From contig JAPKYG010000037.1 in assembly GCA_026394435.1 (NCBI GenBank), positions 1 to 32,711 on the forward strand: a stretch of DNA of 32,711 nucleotides. Direction: 5' to 3'. Each line of letters opens with the position of its first letter. Positions within the stretch are counted from its first letter, which is position 1. Positions 24,376-32,302 of this stretch are shown piece after piece. The position numbers were made by a program, and so were the translations under genes. Source of the DNA: Methanobacteriota archaeon. Its GTDB lineage: Archaea; Thermoplasmatota; E2; DHVEG-1. The notes under the pieces are model-generated. The model worked only from the letters and a program-made list of their open reading frames with translations. It ran no database searches and had not been told where the DNA came from.

Positions 24376-25830
24376 GTGCGCATACGAGCTCATCCCATTA
24401 TTGATTTTAAGAAACGAGCGGAGCTTCCGTTTTACTTTCAAAAAAAGAAGTTAGTAGGCGAAGATGGTGACACGATCGCCTCTGCGTTGCATGCGACAGG
24501 GGTGAGAACATTGACAACGAGTCTTAAGTATGAGAGTCCTCGAGGGTTTTTTTGTGGGATTGGGAAATGTTCCTCGTGTCTGATGAGGGTGAATGGTGTT
24601 CCGAATGTGCGGACTTGTATCGCGCCTTTGAAAGAAGGAATCCTTGTTGAGATGCAGGAGAAACTCGCTGAGTTACCAGACGCCGAGTTCTTTGGAGAAC
24701 CCAAAAAAACTATCGATGTTGATGTGCTGATTGTCGGTGCTGGTCCTGCTGGCTTGTGTGCAGCAATCGAGAGTGCGACGCAGGGAGCCTCAGTGTTGAT
24801 TGTTGATGAAAACCAATGTGTCGGGGGACAGTTGGTTAAACAGACCCATAAGTTCTTTGGTTCCAAACAAGAACATGCAGGGACCCGGGGTATTGATATC
24901 GCAAAAGAACTGGAAAACGACCTGCGGAGACTGGAGTGCGAAGGGAAAATCCAGGTTATGACCGATGCGACCGTTATTGGATGTTATGAGAATGACAAAA
25001 AGCATCGGTTTGGGGTGGTGGAACGCCATGAATACAAAAGTAGATTGTACGATGTTCGATGTGACGCAGTGATCCTGGCTTGTGGTGCTATGGAGAACAT
25101 GCTGTTGTTCCCCGGTAACGACCTGCCCGGGGTGTACGGAGCTGGTGCTGTTCAGACACTTATGAATGTCTATGGAGTAAAACCAGGTGAGCGTGTCCTC
25201 ATGGTTGGCGCAGGGAACGTCGGCTTGATTGTCTCATATCAATTATTACAGGCTGGGATTGCAGTCGACCGGGTCGTTGAGGCAGCCCCCTTTATAGGTG
25301 GGTATAATGTTCATGCGGCGAAACTCCGACGATGCGGTGTGCTGATACAAACATCTCATTCTATCAAAGAAGTTTGCGGTGAGAAGAAAGTGGAAGGCGC
25401 GGTTGTCGTACGACTTGATGAGAATTGGAAACCAATCAAAGACTCGGAGGAATATATCAAATGTGATACGATTTGTCTTGCGGTTGGTTTGACTCCTTCG
25501 ACTCGATTGCTTTCTCAGATTGGTGTTAATCTTGAGTTTATTCCTGAGGCAGGTGGGTACGTCGCTCCTCATGACGGGGCGATGCAGACGTCGGTCAAAG
25601 GCGTGTATGTGGCAGGGGATGCCTCTGGTATCGAGGAGGCATCAACCGCGATGATCGAAGGGAAAATCGCTGGTCTTGCCTCAGCCATCCTGTTAGGTCG
25701 TTCCAAGAATAAGAAACTCTTAGCACAGTATCGTGAGGAACTCGCGCAGCTTCGAGCAGGGCCTTTTGGGGAAAAACCACGGATCGCGAAAGAAAAAATA
25801 GCAAAACTAGCGGAGGCACATCATGCGTGA
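24376..25830 (+). CDS. Dye-linked L-proline dehydrogenase-like complex, alpha subunit (FAD/NAD(P) oxidoreductase with [2Fe-2S] domain)
   Basis: A 484-residue flavoprotein of the sarcosine oxidase alpha/HcnAB type. The first ~100 residues form a [2Fe-2S] domain with FFCGIGKCSSCLM and VRTC (Cys near 59, 64, 67 and 79). An FAD domain follows (VLIVGAGPAGLCAAIESA near residue 118), then a NAD(P)-binding-like Rossmann motif (VLMVGAGNVGLIVSYQLL) and a C-terminal FAD contact GVYVAGDASGIEEASTA. In the archaeal dye-linked L-proline dehydrogenase of Thermococcales, the alpha subunit is an NADH-dehydrogenase-like flavoprotein of this kind. The start is GTG 24376, preceded by a GGGGG ribosome-binding site. 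The stop overlaps the next gene by 8 bases. The substrate could be proline, hydroxyproline, sarcosine or a related amine. Confidence 0.85.
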   Translation: MRIRAHPIIDFKKRAELPFYFQKKKLVGEDGDTIASALHATGVRTLTTSLKYESPRGFFCGIGKCSSCLMRVNGVPNVRTCIAPLKEGILVEMQEKLAELPDAEFFGEPKKTIDVDVLIVGAGPAGLCAAIESATQGASVLIVDENQCVGGQLVKQTHKFFGSKQEHAGTRGIDIAKELENDLRRLECEGKIQVMTDATVIGCYENDKKHRFGVVERHEYKSRLYDVRCDAVILACGAMENMLLFPGNDLPGVYGAGAVQTLMNVYGVKPGERVLMVGAGNVGLIVSYQLLQAGIAVDRVVEAAPFIGGYNVHAAKLRRCGVLIQTSHSIKEVCGEKKVEGAVVVRLDENWKPIKDSEEYIKCDTICLAVGLTPSTRLLSQIGVNLEFIPEAGGYVAPHDGAMQTSVKGVYVAGDASGIEEASTAMIEGKIAGLASAILLGRSKNKKLLAQYREELAQLRAGPFGEKPRIAKEKIAKLAEAHHA

Positions 25831-26284
25831 GTATGAGAAAACCGGCATACTCTCGACGAAAGAGTTGCAGGTTCCCTCAAAGAAGCAGCTTGAGAAAGGG
25901 GTCGCAATCCTTGAGTGTGTTCAGGAGATCCCTTGTAACCCCTGCGTGGATTCCTGTCCGGTTCATGCGATCTCTATGAAAGATATCAACGCGCCACCGG
26001 TGAATGATTTTGAGAAGTGTATTGGGTGTACGAAATGTGTTGGCGTGTGTCCTGGCTTAGCGATTTTTGTGGTAAAAGTCAAAGACGATAAAGCATGGGT
26101 AACGTTACCGTATGAATTTATTACCGTGCCTAAGGTAGGAGATAGTGTACAAGCGTTGGATAGGACAGGTACGGTACGAAGTAAAGCGTTAGTTAAAAAA
26201 ATAGTGAAGCATGGGAAGACCATGGTTGTTACTATTGAGGTCGAGAGCAGTTTAGCTATGGATATCAGGAACATAAGGGTCTGA
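25823..26284 (+). CDS. Dehydrogenase complex ferredoxin-like subunit (4Fe-4S)
   Basis: A 153-residue Fe-S protein expected to shuttle electrons inside the proline-dehydrogenase-like complex. Two cluster motifs are visible: an unusually spaced ECVQEIPCNPCVDSCP (first Cys near residue 33, then about 39, 42 and 46) and a standard CIGCTKCVGVCP (near 69-79). The rest, about 80 residues, is a beta-rich tail (WVTLPYEFITVPKVGD) with no cysteines. It corresponds in position and type to the ferredoxin-like subunit of the Thermococcus-type pdhA-pdhF-pdhX-pdhB cluster. It overlaps the alpha subunit gene by 8 bases and lies 3 bases before the Bfd-like gene. Confidence 0.82.
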   Translation: MREYEKTGILSTKELQVPSKKQLEKGVAILECVQEIPCNPCVDSCPVHAISMKDINAPPVNDFEKCIGCTKCVGVCPGLAIFVVKVKDDKAWVTLPYEFITVPKVGDSVQALDRTGTVRSKALVKKIVKHGKTMVVTIEVESSLAMDIRNIRV

Positions 26285-26287
26285 TGT

Positions 26288-26560
26288 ATGAAGCGAAGTA
26301 TTGTCTGTCGATGTGAAGATATCAGCGAAGAAGATGTGATTCAAGCAATTGAGGAAGGGTACACAGATATCGAGGAGCTTCGCAAGAAACTTCGGATCGG
26401 TATGGGGCCTTGTCAGGGTCGTGTCTGTATTCAGCTGGTGGCACGAATCCTTGAGAGGAAAACCGGAAAGAAGATATCAGAGATTCATCTTCCGACAGTG
26501 CGGCCTCCGTTGGTTCCTGTATCTCTCGGAACACTGGCAAGTGAGAACGATGAAAAGTAA
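26288..26560 (+). CDS. Bfd/CopZ-type [2Fe-2S] protein of the dehydrogenase complex
   Basis: A 90-residue protein with a BFD-like [2Fe-2S] domain. The cluster ligands are CxC at residues 7-9 (VCRCEDIS) and CxxxxC in GMGPCQGRVC, near 43-48, the normal Bfd spacing. A short tail (VPVSLGTLAS) is typical of the small subunit in sarcosine/proline dehydrogenase clusters. It presumably passes electrons between the flavoprotein subunits. It lies 3 bases after the ferredoxin subunit gene and its 3' end overlaps the beta subunit gene by 11 bases. The Bfd domain is certain; the specific partner is inferred from operon position. Confidence 0.85.
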   Translation: MKRSIVCRCEDISEEDVIQAIEEGYTDIEELRKKLRIGMGPCQGRVCIQLVARILERKTGKKISEIHLPTVRPPLVPVSLGTLASENDEK

Positions 26561-27698
26561 GGCGGATGTCGTCATCATTGGCGGTGGAGTGAACGGTTGT
26601 TCTCTTGCGTACCGTCTCGCAAAAAAAGGGTTGGATGTCGTCGTTGTTGAGAAAAAATATCTTTCATCTGGTGCGACTGGTGCGTGTGGTGCTGGGATTC
26701 GGCAGCAGTGGTCCACACGGGAGAATACGCAACTTGCGATTCAAAGTGTCAAGATCTTTGAACAGTTAAGTTCTGAGCTTGGTCAGGATATTGAGTTCCG
26801 TCAAGGCGGGTATCTGATTGCGGTTCATGATGAAAAAGAGATGAAGCAATCAGAAAAGAATGTCGCGATGCAGCGATCCCTTGGCTTAAAAGTCGATATC
26901 TTGAAACCAGAGGAAATAACCGGTGTTGTACCCATCCTCGATGTCAAGGGCATGAGGGCGATTGGTGCGACGTTCTGTCCGACCGATGGTCATGCCAACC
27001 CGTTTCGTACCACGTTTGCGTATGCTGATGCTGCACGAAAACATGGTGCTGAAATCAACACCCATACCACAGTTATTGATGTAAAAACAGCAAAGAAAGC
27101 AATTCATGCAGTGGTGACGGATCAGGGGACCATACAGACAAACGTGGTCGTAAACGTTGCAGGGATTGATTCTAAAACAATAGCAGAGATGGTAAAGGTA
27201 AAACTGCCTCTTACCCCGTTCCGTAAGGAGATACTGGCAACAGAGCGGTTACAGCCGTTGTTTGAAGCCATGGTGATTTCCTTTAAAGACGGGATTTATT
27301 TTAGTCAGCAGAAAGAAGGACAGATCGTTGGTGGCATTCCCATCCCTGAGGAGAAAGGAGGGTATAAGACGATGCCAACGCTTGCGTTTCTTTCGCATAT
27401 GGCACAAACATTGACGAGGTATGCTCCGGTGTTAAAACATGTGAATGTGTTGCGGCATTGGACCGGGTTCTACGATATGACTCCTGACGCGAGGCCTATC
27501 CTTGGTGAGGTAAAAGGGGTGAAAGGCTTCATCCAGTGTAGTGGGTTTAGTGGCCATGGATTTATGATATCACCGATGGTATCATTCCTCTTAACCGAGC
27601 TGATCGCTGAACAAAAGACTTCTGAGGTCCTTGAAAGTCTTAGCCTTGAACGATTCAAAGGAAAGAACATCGAAAAAGAACTCTCCGTCGTTGGCTAA
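26550..27698 (+). CDS. Dye-linked L-proline/sarcosine dehydrogenase-like beta subunit (DAO family)
   Basis: A 382-residue FAD-dependent amine/amino-acid oxidoreductase of the DAO family. The N-terminus carries the FAD motif ADVVIIGGGVNGCSLAYRLA followed by VVVVEK. GACGAGIRQQWS follows near residue 50, and the C-terminal part has FIQCSGFSGHGFMISP with the usual conserved Gly-His-Gly. This is the catalytic subunit that oxidises the amine; beta subunits of archaeal proline dehydrogenases have the same length. ATG 26550 is chosen because it begins the FAD motif properly; GTG 26541, three codons earlier, is an alternative. It overlaps the Bfd gene by 11 bases, so the four genes form one unit. Substrate assignment to L-proline is the best guess from gene order, not proven. 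Confidence 0.85.
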   Translation: MKSKADVVIIGGGVNGCSLAYRLAKKGLDVVVVEKKYLSSGATGACGAGIRQQWSTRENTQLAIQSVKIFEQLSSELGQDIEFRQGGYLIAVHDEKEMKQSEKNVAMQRSLGLKVDILKPEEITGVVPILDVKGMRAIGATFCPTDGHANPFRTTFAYADAARKHGAEINTHTTVIDVKTAKKAIHAVVTDQGTIQTNVVVNVAGIDSKTIAEMVKVKLPLTPFRKEILATERLQPLFEAMVISFKDGIYFSQQKEGQIVGGIPIPEEKGGYKTMPTLAFLSHMAQTLTRYAPVLKHVNVLRHWTGFYDMTPDARPILGEVKGVKGFIQCSGFSGHGFMISPMVSFLLTELIAEQKTSEVLESLSLERFKGKNIEKELSVVG

Positions 27699-27706
27699 GT
27701 AGGAAC

Positions 27707-27720
27707 CATAATAAATATTG
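27707..27720 (+). promoter_or_regulatory. TATA box before gatE
   Basis: The AT-rich block CATAATAAATATTG is centred ~29 bases before ATG 27743. A start ~26 bases downstream (near 27740) would give a leaderless or almost leaderless gatE mRNA; no Shine-Dalgarno is seen. Confidence 0.5.
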
Positions 27721-27742
27721 GTTTGGTATCGTGTCGTTGTCT

Positions 27743-29623
27743 ATGGATTATAAAGCAATTGGTTTTAAGGCTGGCCTAGAGATTCATCAGCAGCTTGATA
27801 CCCATAAGTTGTTTTGTTCGTGTCAATCCAGGATTACAGAGAATGCTGAGTATACATTTGAAAGACTGCTTCGACCAACGCAAAGTGAACTTGGTGATGT
27901 TGACCGGGCTGCACTTGAGGAAGCAGCGCGGAAGAGACGGTTCTTGTATACCGCCTCAGGGACATCAACGTGTCTGGTGGAGGCAGATGAGGAGCCACCG
28001 CATGCTGCAAACAAAGAAGCAGTCGATATCTGTTTAATCATGGCAATGCTTCTTGGTGCAAAACCGGTGGATGAAATACAGTTCATGAGGAAAATCGTCA
28101 TTGACGGATCCAACACCACCGGGTTTCAGCGAACCGCCTTGGTTGCTATGGGCGGATCTCTCAAGAACGTGCGGATTTCCAGCCTTGCCTTAGAGGAGGA
28201 TGCTGCTCGAAAGCTCACCGAGAAAGAGAAACTAGTAAACTACGGTCTTGACCGCCTGGGGATACCACTTATTGAGATCACCACCGAGGCAGATATCACC
28301 TCTCCGGAGCATGCACGGGAGGTAGCTGAACAGCTTGGGGTGTTGCTGCAGGCGACAAAAAAGGTGAAACGAGGGTTGGGGACGATACGACAGGATCTGA
28401 ATATTTCTATCGCGAGCGGAGCACGTATCGAGGTCAAAGGGATACAATCGCTGAGTTCTATTTCAAAGGTTGCGGAAAATGAAGCGCTCCGACAGAAGGG
28501 TGTTCTAGAAATCGCAGAAACATTGAGGAGTCGAGCCAAGAAAAGTGATCTGACGTATATTCATAGTATTGACTTGTCCGCTGTGTTTATAAATTCAAAA
28601 TCGAAACTGATTCAGAATCAGCTACAAAACAAGGGACTTGTCAAGGGAATCCGTCTTGCTGGATATCATGGGTTGCTTAAATTGGAGCGGACACGTATCG
28701 GGAAAGATCTTGCGGTCTACGCAGGGCTTGCCTCAGGTATCGGCGGTATTATTCATAGCGATGAGATGCCAGGGTATGGCTTTTCAGAACAAGAGATACA
28801 AGAGGTGAGTAAGCGCATACAGCTGGGTAGCCAGGATGCGTTTGTCCTCGCGCTGGGCAATGAAACCATGGTTGATGCTGCCTTAAATGCTGTTTTGCGA
28901 AGGGCAATGATGTTTTTTGATGGAGTCCCAGAAGAGGTCCGCAGAAGCCTTCCGGATAATACGACTGAGTACATGCGACCGTTACCAGGCGCCGCACGCA
29001 TGTATCCAGAGACAGATGTGCCTCCCGTGCGAATAACAATAGAACGATTACAACGGATACAACTCCCAGAGAAACCTGAGGAGAAACGAAAGCGACTTAC
29101 CATGCAGTACAGCCTGAATGAGGAGCAAATCAATCAGTTACTTTCCAGTGGTTATGAAGATGATTTTGAAAAGTTGGTAAGGCAATTTCCAGACCTGGAG
29201 AGTGTAATTCTTCGTACCTATCTGAATACGTTCTCAGAGCTTGAAAATGAAGGAATTCAAATAGAAATCGTCGATGAAAAAATGCTCATCGAGGTGTTTT
29301 CTGCTTTACGAAAAGGATGGTATGCTAAAGAAGCGGTCCCTCCTCTCTTGAAATATCTTGTGAAGCATCCCAATTCATCTGTGGAGGATGCGATTCAAGG
29401 GTGTGGATTCCAACCCACAGGGGAAGAGGAGATTGTACAGGTTGTACGGAGAATCGTTGCAGAGCGAAAAGACTTTGTCAAAGAACGAGGGACTAGCGCG
29501 CTTGGTCCACTCATGGGTCTGGTGATGAAAGAGCTGCGAGGAAAGGCTGACGGCAAGCTGATCAGTAAAACCCTTCATGAGGAGATTTTTAAGGTTATTT
29601 CGTCGGCCACTCCAACCAACTAA
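27743..29623 (+). CDS. gatE: Glutamyl-tRNA(Gln) amidotransferase subunit E
   Basis: The archaea-specific tRNA-binding and kinase subunit of GatDE, which converts Glu-tRNA(Gln) to Gln-tRNA(Gln). The N-terminus GFKAGLEIHQQLDTHKLFCSC is the GatB/E cradle signature. GSNTTGFQRTALVA follows, then the GatE-specific AspRS-like insertion (AVFINSKSKLIQNQLQ ... GLASGIGGIIHSDEMPGYG) and PLPGAARMYPETDVPP. A C-terminal YqeY-like helical tail ends the chain. It has about 626 residues, normal for GatE. Two starts are possible; ATG 27743 matches the family N-terminus (MDYKAIG) better than GTG 27731, four codons earlier. The partner gatD is not in the window. Its 3' end overlaps the convergent small membrane-protein gene by 29 bases. 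Confidence 0.97.
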   Translation: MDYKAIGFKAGLEIHQQLDTHKLFCSCQSRITENAEYTFERLLRPTQSELGDVDRAALEEAARKRRFLYTASGTSTCLVEADEEPPHAANKEAVDICLIMAMLLGAKPVDEIQFMRKIVIDGSNTTGFQRTALVAMGGSLKNVRISSLALEEDAARKLTEKEKLVNYGLDRLGIPLIEITTEADITSPEHAREVAEQLGVLLQATKKVKRGLGTIRQDLNISIASGARIEVKGIQSLSSISKVAENEALRQKGVLEIAETLRSRAKKSDLTYIHSIDLSAVFINSKSKLIQNQLQNKGLVKGIRLAGYHGLLKLERTRIGKDLAVYAGLASGIGGIIHSDEMPGYGFSEQEIQEVSKRIQLGSQDAFVLALGNETMVDAALNAVLRRAMMFFDGVPEEVRRSLPDNTTEYMRPLPGAARMYPETDVPPVRITIERLQRIQLPEKPEEKRKRLTMQYSLNEEQINQLLSSGYEDDFEKLVRQFPDLESVILRTYLNTFSELENEGIQIEIVDEKMLIEVFSALRKGWYAKEAVPPLLKYLVKHPNSSVEDAIQGCGFQPTGEEEIVQVVRRIVAERKDFVKERGTSALGPLMGLVMKELRGKADGKLISKTLHEEIFKVISSATPTN

Positions 29624-29933
29624 CGTTTCCGTTCTCTAGAAGGTTCTTGATATGGTCTTGTTCTGGGGTACGAATTGTTTTTCTTGTTTTAAACCAGACA
29701 AAGAGGATTTTATCTTCTTCAAATTGAATTCCATCGATGGGGTCTCCAAGATACCGGAAATTTTCAGGGTTATAGGGGTACTGTTTCATGAACGTTTGAT
29801 ATTGTTGTGAGGTGAGTTTTCCTATTCTTTGATGTAACGGGGTAATTGCTGTTCGATAGGAGAGTGCCACTCCTGCGATGACTCCGATTACAATACCGAT
29901 AAAAAATACCCATACCGTCATTAGTGGATCCAT
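29595..29933 (-). CDS. Small membrane protein with degenerate Holliday-resolvase-like nuclease domain
   Basis: About 112 residues: one transmembrane segment (VWVFFIGIVIGVIAGVAL, residues ~7-24) followed by a soluble domain. That domain resembles a family annotated as related to archaeal Holliday-junction endonucleases: RYLGDPIDGIQFEEDKILFVWFKT, then EQDHIKNLLENGNVSWLEW. The usual ExK pair would read like VEVKT; here it is VWFKT, so the acidic catalytic residue is lost and nuclease activity is doubtful. ATG 29933 is preferred because a GAGG lies about 9 bases upstream. ATG 29987, which overlaps the glycosyltransferase stop (ATGA), would add 18 basic residues and is also possible. It is co-directional with the glycosyltransferase gene. 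Its function is unknown. Confidence 0.65.
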   Translation of the reverse strand: MDPLMTVWVFFIGIVIGVIAGVALSYRTAITPLHQRIGKLTSQQYQTFMKQYPYNPENFRYLGDPIDGIQFEEDKILFVWFKTRKTIRTPEQDHIKNLLENGNVSWLEWPTK

Positions 29934-29986
29934 GGTTTCTTCCTCACGTAAAAGGGATACACGAAGAGGTTGAATACGTTTTCTCA

Positions 29987-30691
29987 TCAGATTTTTTTAG
30001 AAGGGGTTACTCGTTTTTTGAAGAGGAATTTCAGGTTTTTTATACCGTCTTTGAAGCTTTCGAGTTTCACCTGGCCTTCTCGTGGGTAGAGGGTTGATGG
30101 TATCTCTTTTGTCTTGATGTGCTTATTGGTAAACATTTCTATCTTTATTTCTTCAGAGAACGGCATCCCGTTGTTGAATGTTTCTAATGGTTGTATTTTG
30201 GAGAGTGCGTCTCGTTTGAAGATCCACATGCCGGACTGCGAGTCTCGGATGTTAACTAAGAAGAGGACTTGAAGGGTCCAGGCTAAGGTCAGGTTCCCGA
30301 ATCTGTGTTTCAGAGACATCGAGCCGTGCTTGAGTCCTGCAAAGCGATCCGTGGTGATGAAATCAAGGTGTGAATCAAGGAGTAGTTGGATATATTCATG
30401 GATGCTATTAAACGGGTAGGTCGCATCAGCATCTCCGGTGACGATGATGTCACCGGTTGCATGTGCAAGCCCGGTTTTATAGGCCCGGCCGTATCCTTTT
30501 CGTTTCTCAAGGATAACATGAGCTCCTTTACTTGATGCGATTTCCCTGGTTTTATCCTTGGAATCACCATCGACAATGAGGATTTCAAGATCCCATGTAT
30601 GTTTCGTAAAATAGTCCAGGTTCACCGCGTCAACGGTTTTACCAATGCCGCGTTCCTCGTTGACCGCGGGGATAACGATACTGATCTTCAG
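29987..30691 (-). CDS. Family 2 glycosyltransferase (dolichyl-phosphate hexose synthase-like), apparent CTG start
   Basis: A GT2 enzyme of the DPM1-like type, which transfers a sugar from a nucleotide donor to a polyprenyl phosphate or similar acceptor on the cytoplasmic face. It shows ISIVIPAVNEERGIGKTVDA at the N-terminus, EILIVDGDSKDKT, GYGRAYKTG and the DxD motif TGDADATYP (D87, D89). No separate C-terminal membrane domain is visible. The conserved N-terminus lies upstream of the first ATG/GTG/TTG in frame (GTG 30625). The best start is CTG 30691, preceded by GGAGTGA (30698-30704) 6 bases away. An ATG-to-CTG assembly error is an alternative. With 234 residues it is short but complete. The neighbouring sequon-rich surface protein suggests a role in envelope glycosylation (inference). 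Confidence 0.85.
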   Translation of the reverse strand: MKISIVIPAVNEERGIGKTVDAVNLDYFTKHTWDLEILIVDGDSKDKTREIASSKGAHVILEKRKGYGRAYKTGLAHATGDIIVTGDADATYPFNSIHEYIQLLLDSHLDFITTDRFAGLKHGSMSLKHRFGNLTLAWTLQVLFLVNIRDSQSGMWIFKRDALSKIQPLETFNNGMPFSEEIKIEMFTNKHIKTKEIPSTLYPREGQVKLESFKDGIKNLKFLFKKRVTPSKKI

Positions 30692-30710
30692 ATTTACTCA
30701 CTCCAGGAAA

Positions 30711-30722
30711 GAGTATAAAAAC
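30711..30722 (-). promoter_or_regulatory. TATA-like element before the glycosyltransferase
   Basis: On the minus strand this reads GTTTTTATACTC, about 25 bases before the proposed CTG start. A start site ~26 bases away would fall at that codon, which conflicts with use of the GGAGTGA ribosome-binding site, so the promoter/start assignment is uncertain. Between it and the terminator at 30771 the sequence is plain A/T-rich spacer. Confidence 0.35.
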
Positions 30723-30732
30723 AAGGGGGTTA

Positions 30733-30789
30733 AAAGGGTTTTGAAAAAAAAGATAAAAAAAAGAGATAAAAAAGGGGTAAAACCCCTTT
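30733..30789 (-). terminator. Hairpin and T-rich terminator of the surface-protein gene
   Basis: On the minus strand, 10 bases after the stop codon, AAAGGGG-TTTTA-CCCCTTT forms a perfect 7-bp stem with a 5-base loop (30771-30789). It is followed by about 40 bases of T runs with scattered other bases. This is a strong, well-placed terminator that separates the surface-protein gene from the downstream glycosyltransferase gene. Confidence 0.75.
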
Positions 30790-30799
30790 ATGTTTGTGT

Positions 30800-32302
30800 T
30801 TAGTTCCGTCTGCGTCTGAGGAGCAGGAATGCTACTCCAATTGCTGCGACTAGTGTCAGGAGTTCAAATCCGGGAATTCCGCCACCTTTCAGGACAGTCA
30901 CTGTTGATGATACCGATCCAAATCCTGGGAATGTCGCAGATACTGGATAGCTGCCTTCAGTTGTTGGTGCAGTCATTGTAACTGTTCCGCCAGCACCAGT
31001 GGTGTAGGTCTTTCCTTCAAAGGTGACGGTTGCACCAATGACTGGGCCACCTGCATCGTCAGCAATGGTCAAGCTGAATGTCTGTCCAGCTTTTACTTCG
31101 CCAGAGATGGCGATGATAAGTTTCGGAACGTTCAAGACCATAATAGTGCCCGAAACGCTGGTGTATCCATCGGCGGTTGCCGTGATTGGATAGGTCAACG
31201 AGGTTGACACTGAGGGAGCAGTGATGGTTGCGACACCGGTTGTAGTCGGCCAGGTTTGTCCATTGAAGGTGAACGTAACAGTACCGGTGATGAGTACTCC
31301 GTTGGATTTTGCTTCAATCGTGAAGGTCTTTCCTTCGTCAACTGATGGATCATTACTGATCGTCATCTGCTTTCGAGCTTGTGCGACGATGACGAATTCG
31401 TTATCAGGATCGGTTTCGTTTTCAATGTAGATCGTGACGTTACCGCTGGCATCTGCAGTGATTGAGAACTCTACTTTACCATCTGCACCAGTGAATTGGT
31501 CAGTGGGCAATTTAGCGAGAATTGATTCATTAAGCGGTATACCGTGGTCGAGTCCTACTCGAACGTCTTCCAACGGGGTTCCGGTTGCTGGATGTGTGAC
31601 CGTAATCGTTACTAAGGTTGGTTCACCATTGAAGATGGTTGCAGGGCTTGGTGTTGCTGTCGCGGTTGTCACCCGGAGTAATCCATTAGCATGTCTTTCT
31701 GCGCCCCCATCTGGTATAAAGTCAAAGGTGACGTTTCCAAGTTCTATTGCGTTTACCTCATCAAGGGTACCAACTCCGTTTTCTATCGCGATTTGAGTGG
31801 ATTGTCCTAAATCCGATGCTTCCGGAATACCGCTCATGTTATTGAGTGTTAATGTACCGTTTCCTGCTGGTGTAAGCTGGAAGGTCATGTTGACCGCTTC
31901 ATCAATTATCCATGCGAGTATAGATGGTGAAGAGGTAACGGTGTAGTTGGTAATGATAAGTGTCGCGTTATTCCCTTCGCTGTCATGGGTTGCATTGTAG
32001 GCATAGAGGTAATATGTTCCTCCAGAGAGAATGATTTCTTCCGCTGTGATGGAATAGTCGGTGGTTTTAGACCATGCGTCATCACCGGTAACGAGCTCTC
32101 CGGTCGCGTTATACAGGGCAACAGTTAAACCAGTATCATCAGGATGTCCACCACCAACAAGGTTGACCATGATATCATATTCAATGGCGTCACCAGCATA
32201 TGCAGTGGTTGGTGTGACATTGACCATAATGTTGTGGTTTCGTTCCATGATGACTTTGGTGTATCCCCAGAATTGCCTACTTTGTTTGTACCAGCCGTAG
32301 AG
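30800..32302 (-). CDS. Ig-like surface protein, C-terminal part with PGF-CTERM-like tail (frameshifted)
   Basis: About 500 residues of a secreted, Asn- and Thr-rich beta-sandwich protein, the larger portion of a gene interrupted by a frameshift. Repeated Ig/bacterial-Ig-like domains are visible, e.g. NPSVDEGKTFTIEAKSNGVL..., SGEVKAGQTFSLTIADDAGG and AGGTVTMTAPTTEGSYPV, with many N-x-S/T sequons. The end, IPGFELLTLVAAIGVAFLLL followed by RRRRN, is a PGF-CTERM-like signal: the motif, one hydrophobic span and a basic tail. Archaeosortase-type enzymes process such tails and anchor surface proteins. The frame is blocked at 32303-32305 by a stop, while the upstream sequence continues in another frame, so translation from ATG 32248 alone would lack a signal peptide. 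A sequencing or assembly indel is likely. Confidence 0.8.
   Translation of the reverse strand, partial: LYGWYKQSRQFWGYTKVIMERNHNIMVNVTPTTAYAGDAIEYDIMVNLVGGGHPDDTGLTVALYNATGELVTGDDAWSKTTDYSITAEEIILSGGTYYLYAYNATHDSEGNNATLIITNYTVTSSPSILAWIIDEAVNMTFQLTPAGNGTLTLNNMSGIPEASDLGQSTQIAIENGVGTLDEVNAIELGNVTFDFIPDGGAERHANGLLRVTTATATPSPATIFNGEPTLVTITVTHPATGTPLEDVRVGLDHGIPLNESILAKLPTDQFTGADGKVEFSITADASGNVTIYIENETDPDNEFVIVAQARKQMTISNDPSVDEGKTFTIEAKSNGVLITGTVTFTFNGQTWPTTTGVATITAPSVSTSLTYPITATADGYTSVSGTIMVLNVPKLIIAISGEVKAGQTFSLTIADDAGGPVIGATVTFEGKTYTTGAGGTVTMTAPTTEGSYPVSATFPGFGSVSSTVTVLKGGGIPGFELLTLVAAIGVAFLLLRRRRN

Noticed and set aside
26349..26549. N-terminal extension of the dehydrogenase beta subunit from an upstream start at 26349
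   Set aside because: The extension lies entirely over the Bfd-like gene in another frame and has no family resemblance; the FAD motif begins properly at ATG 26550.
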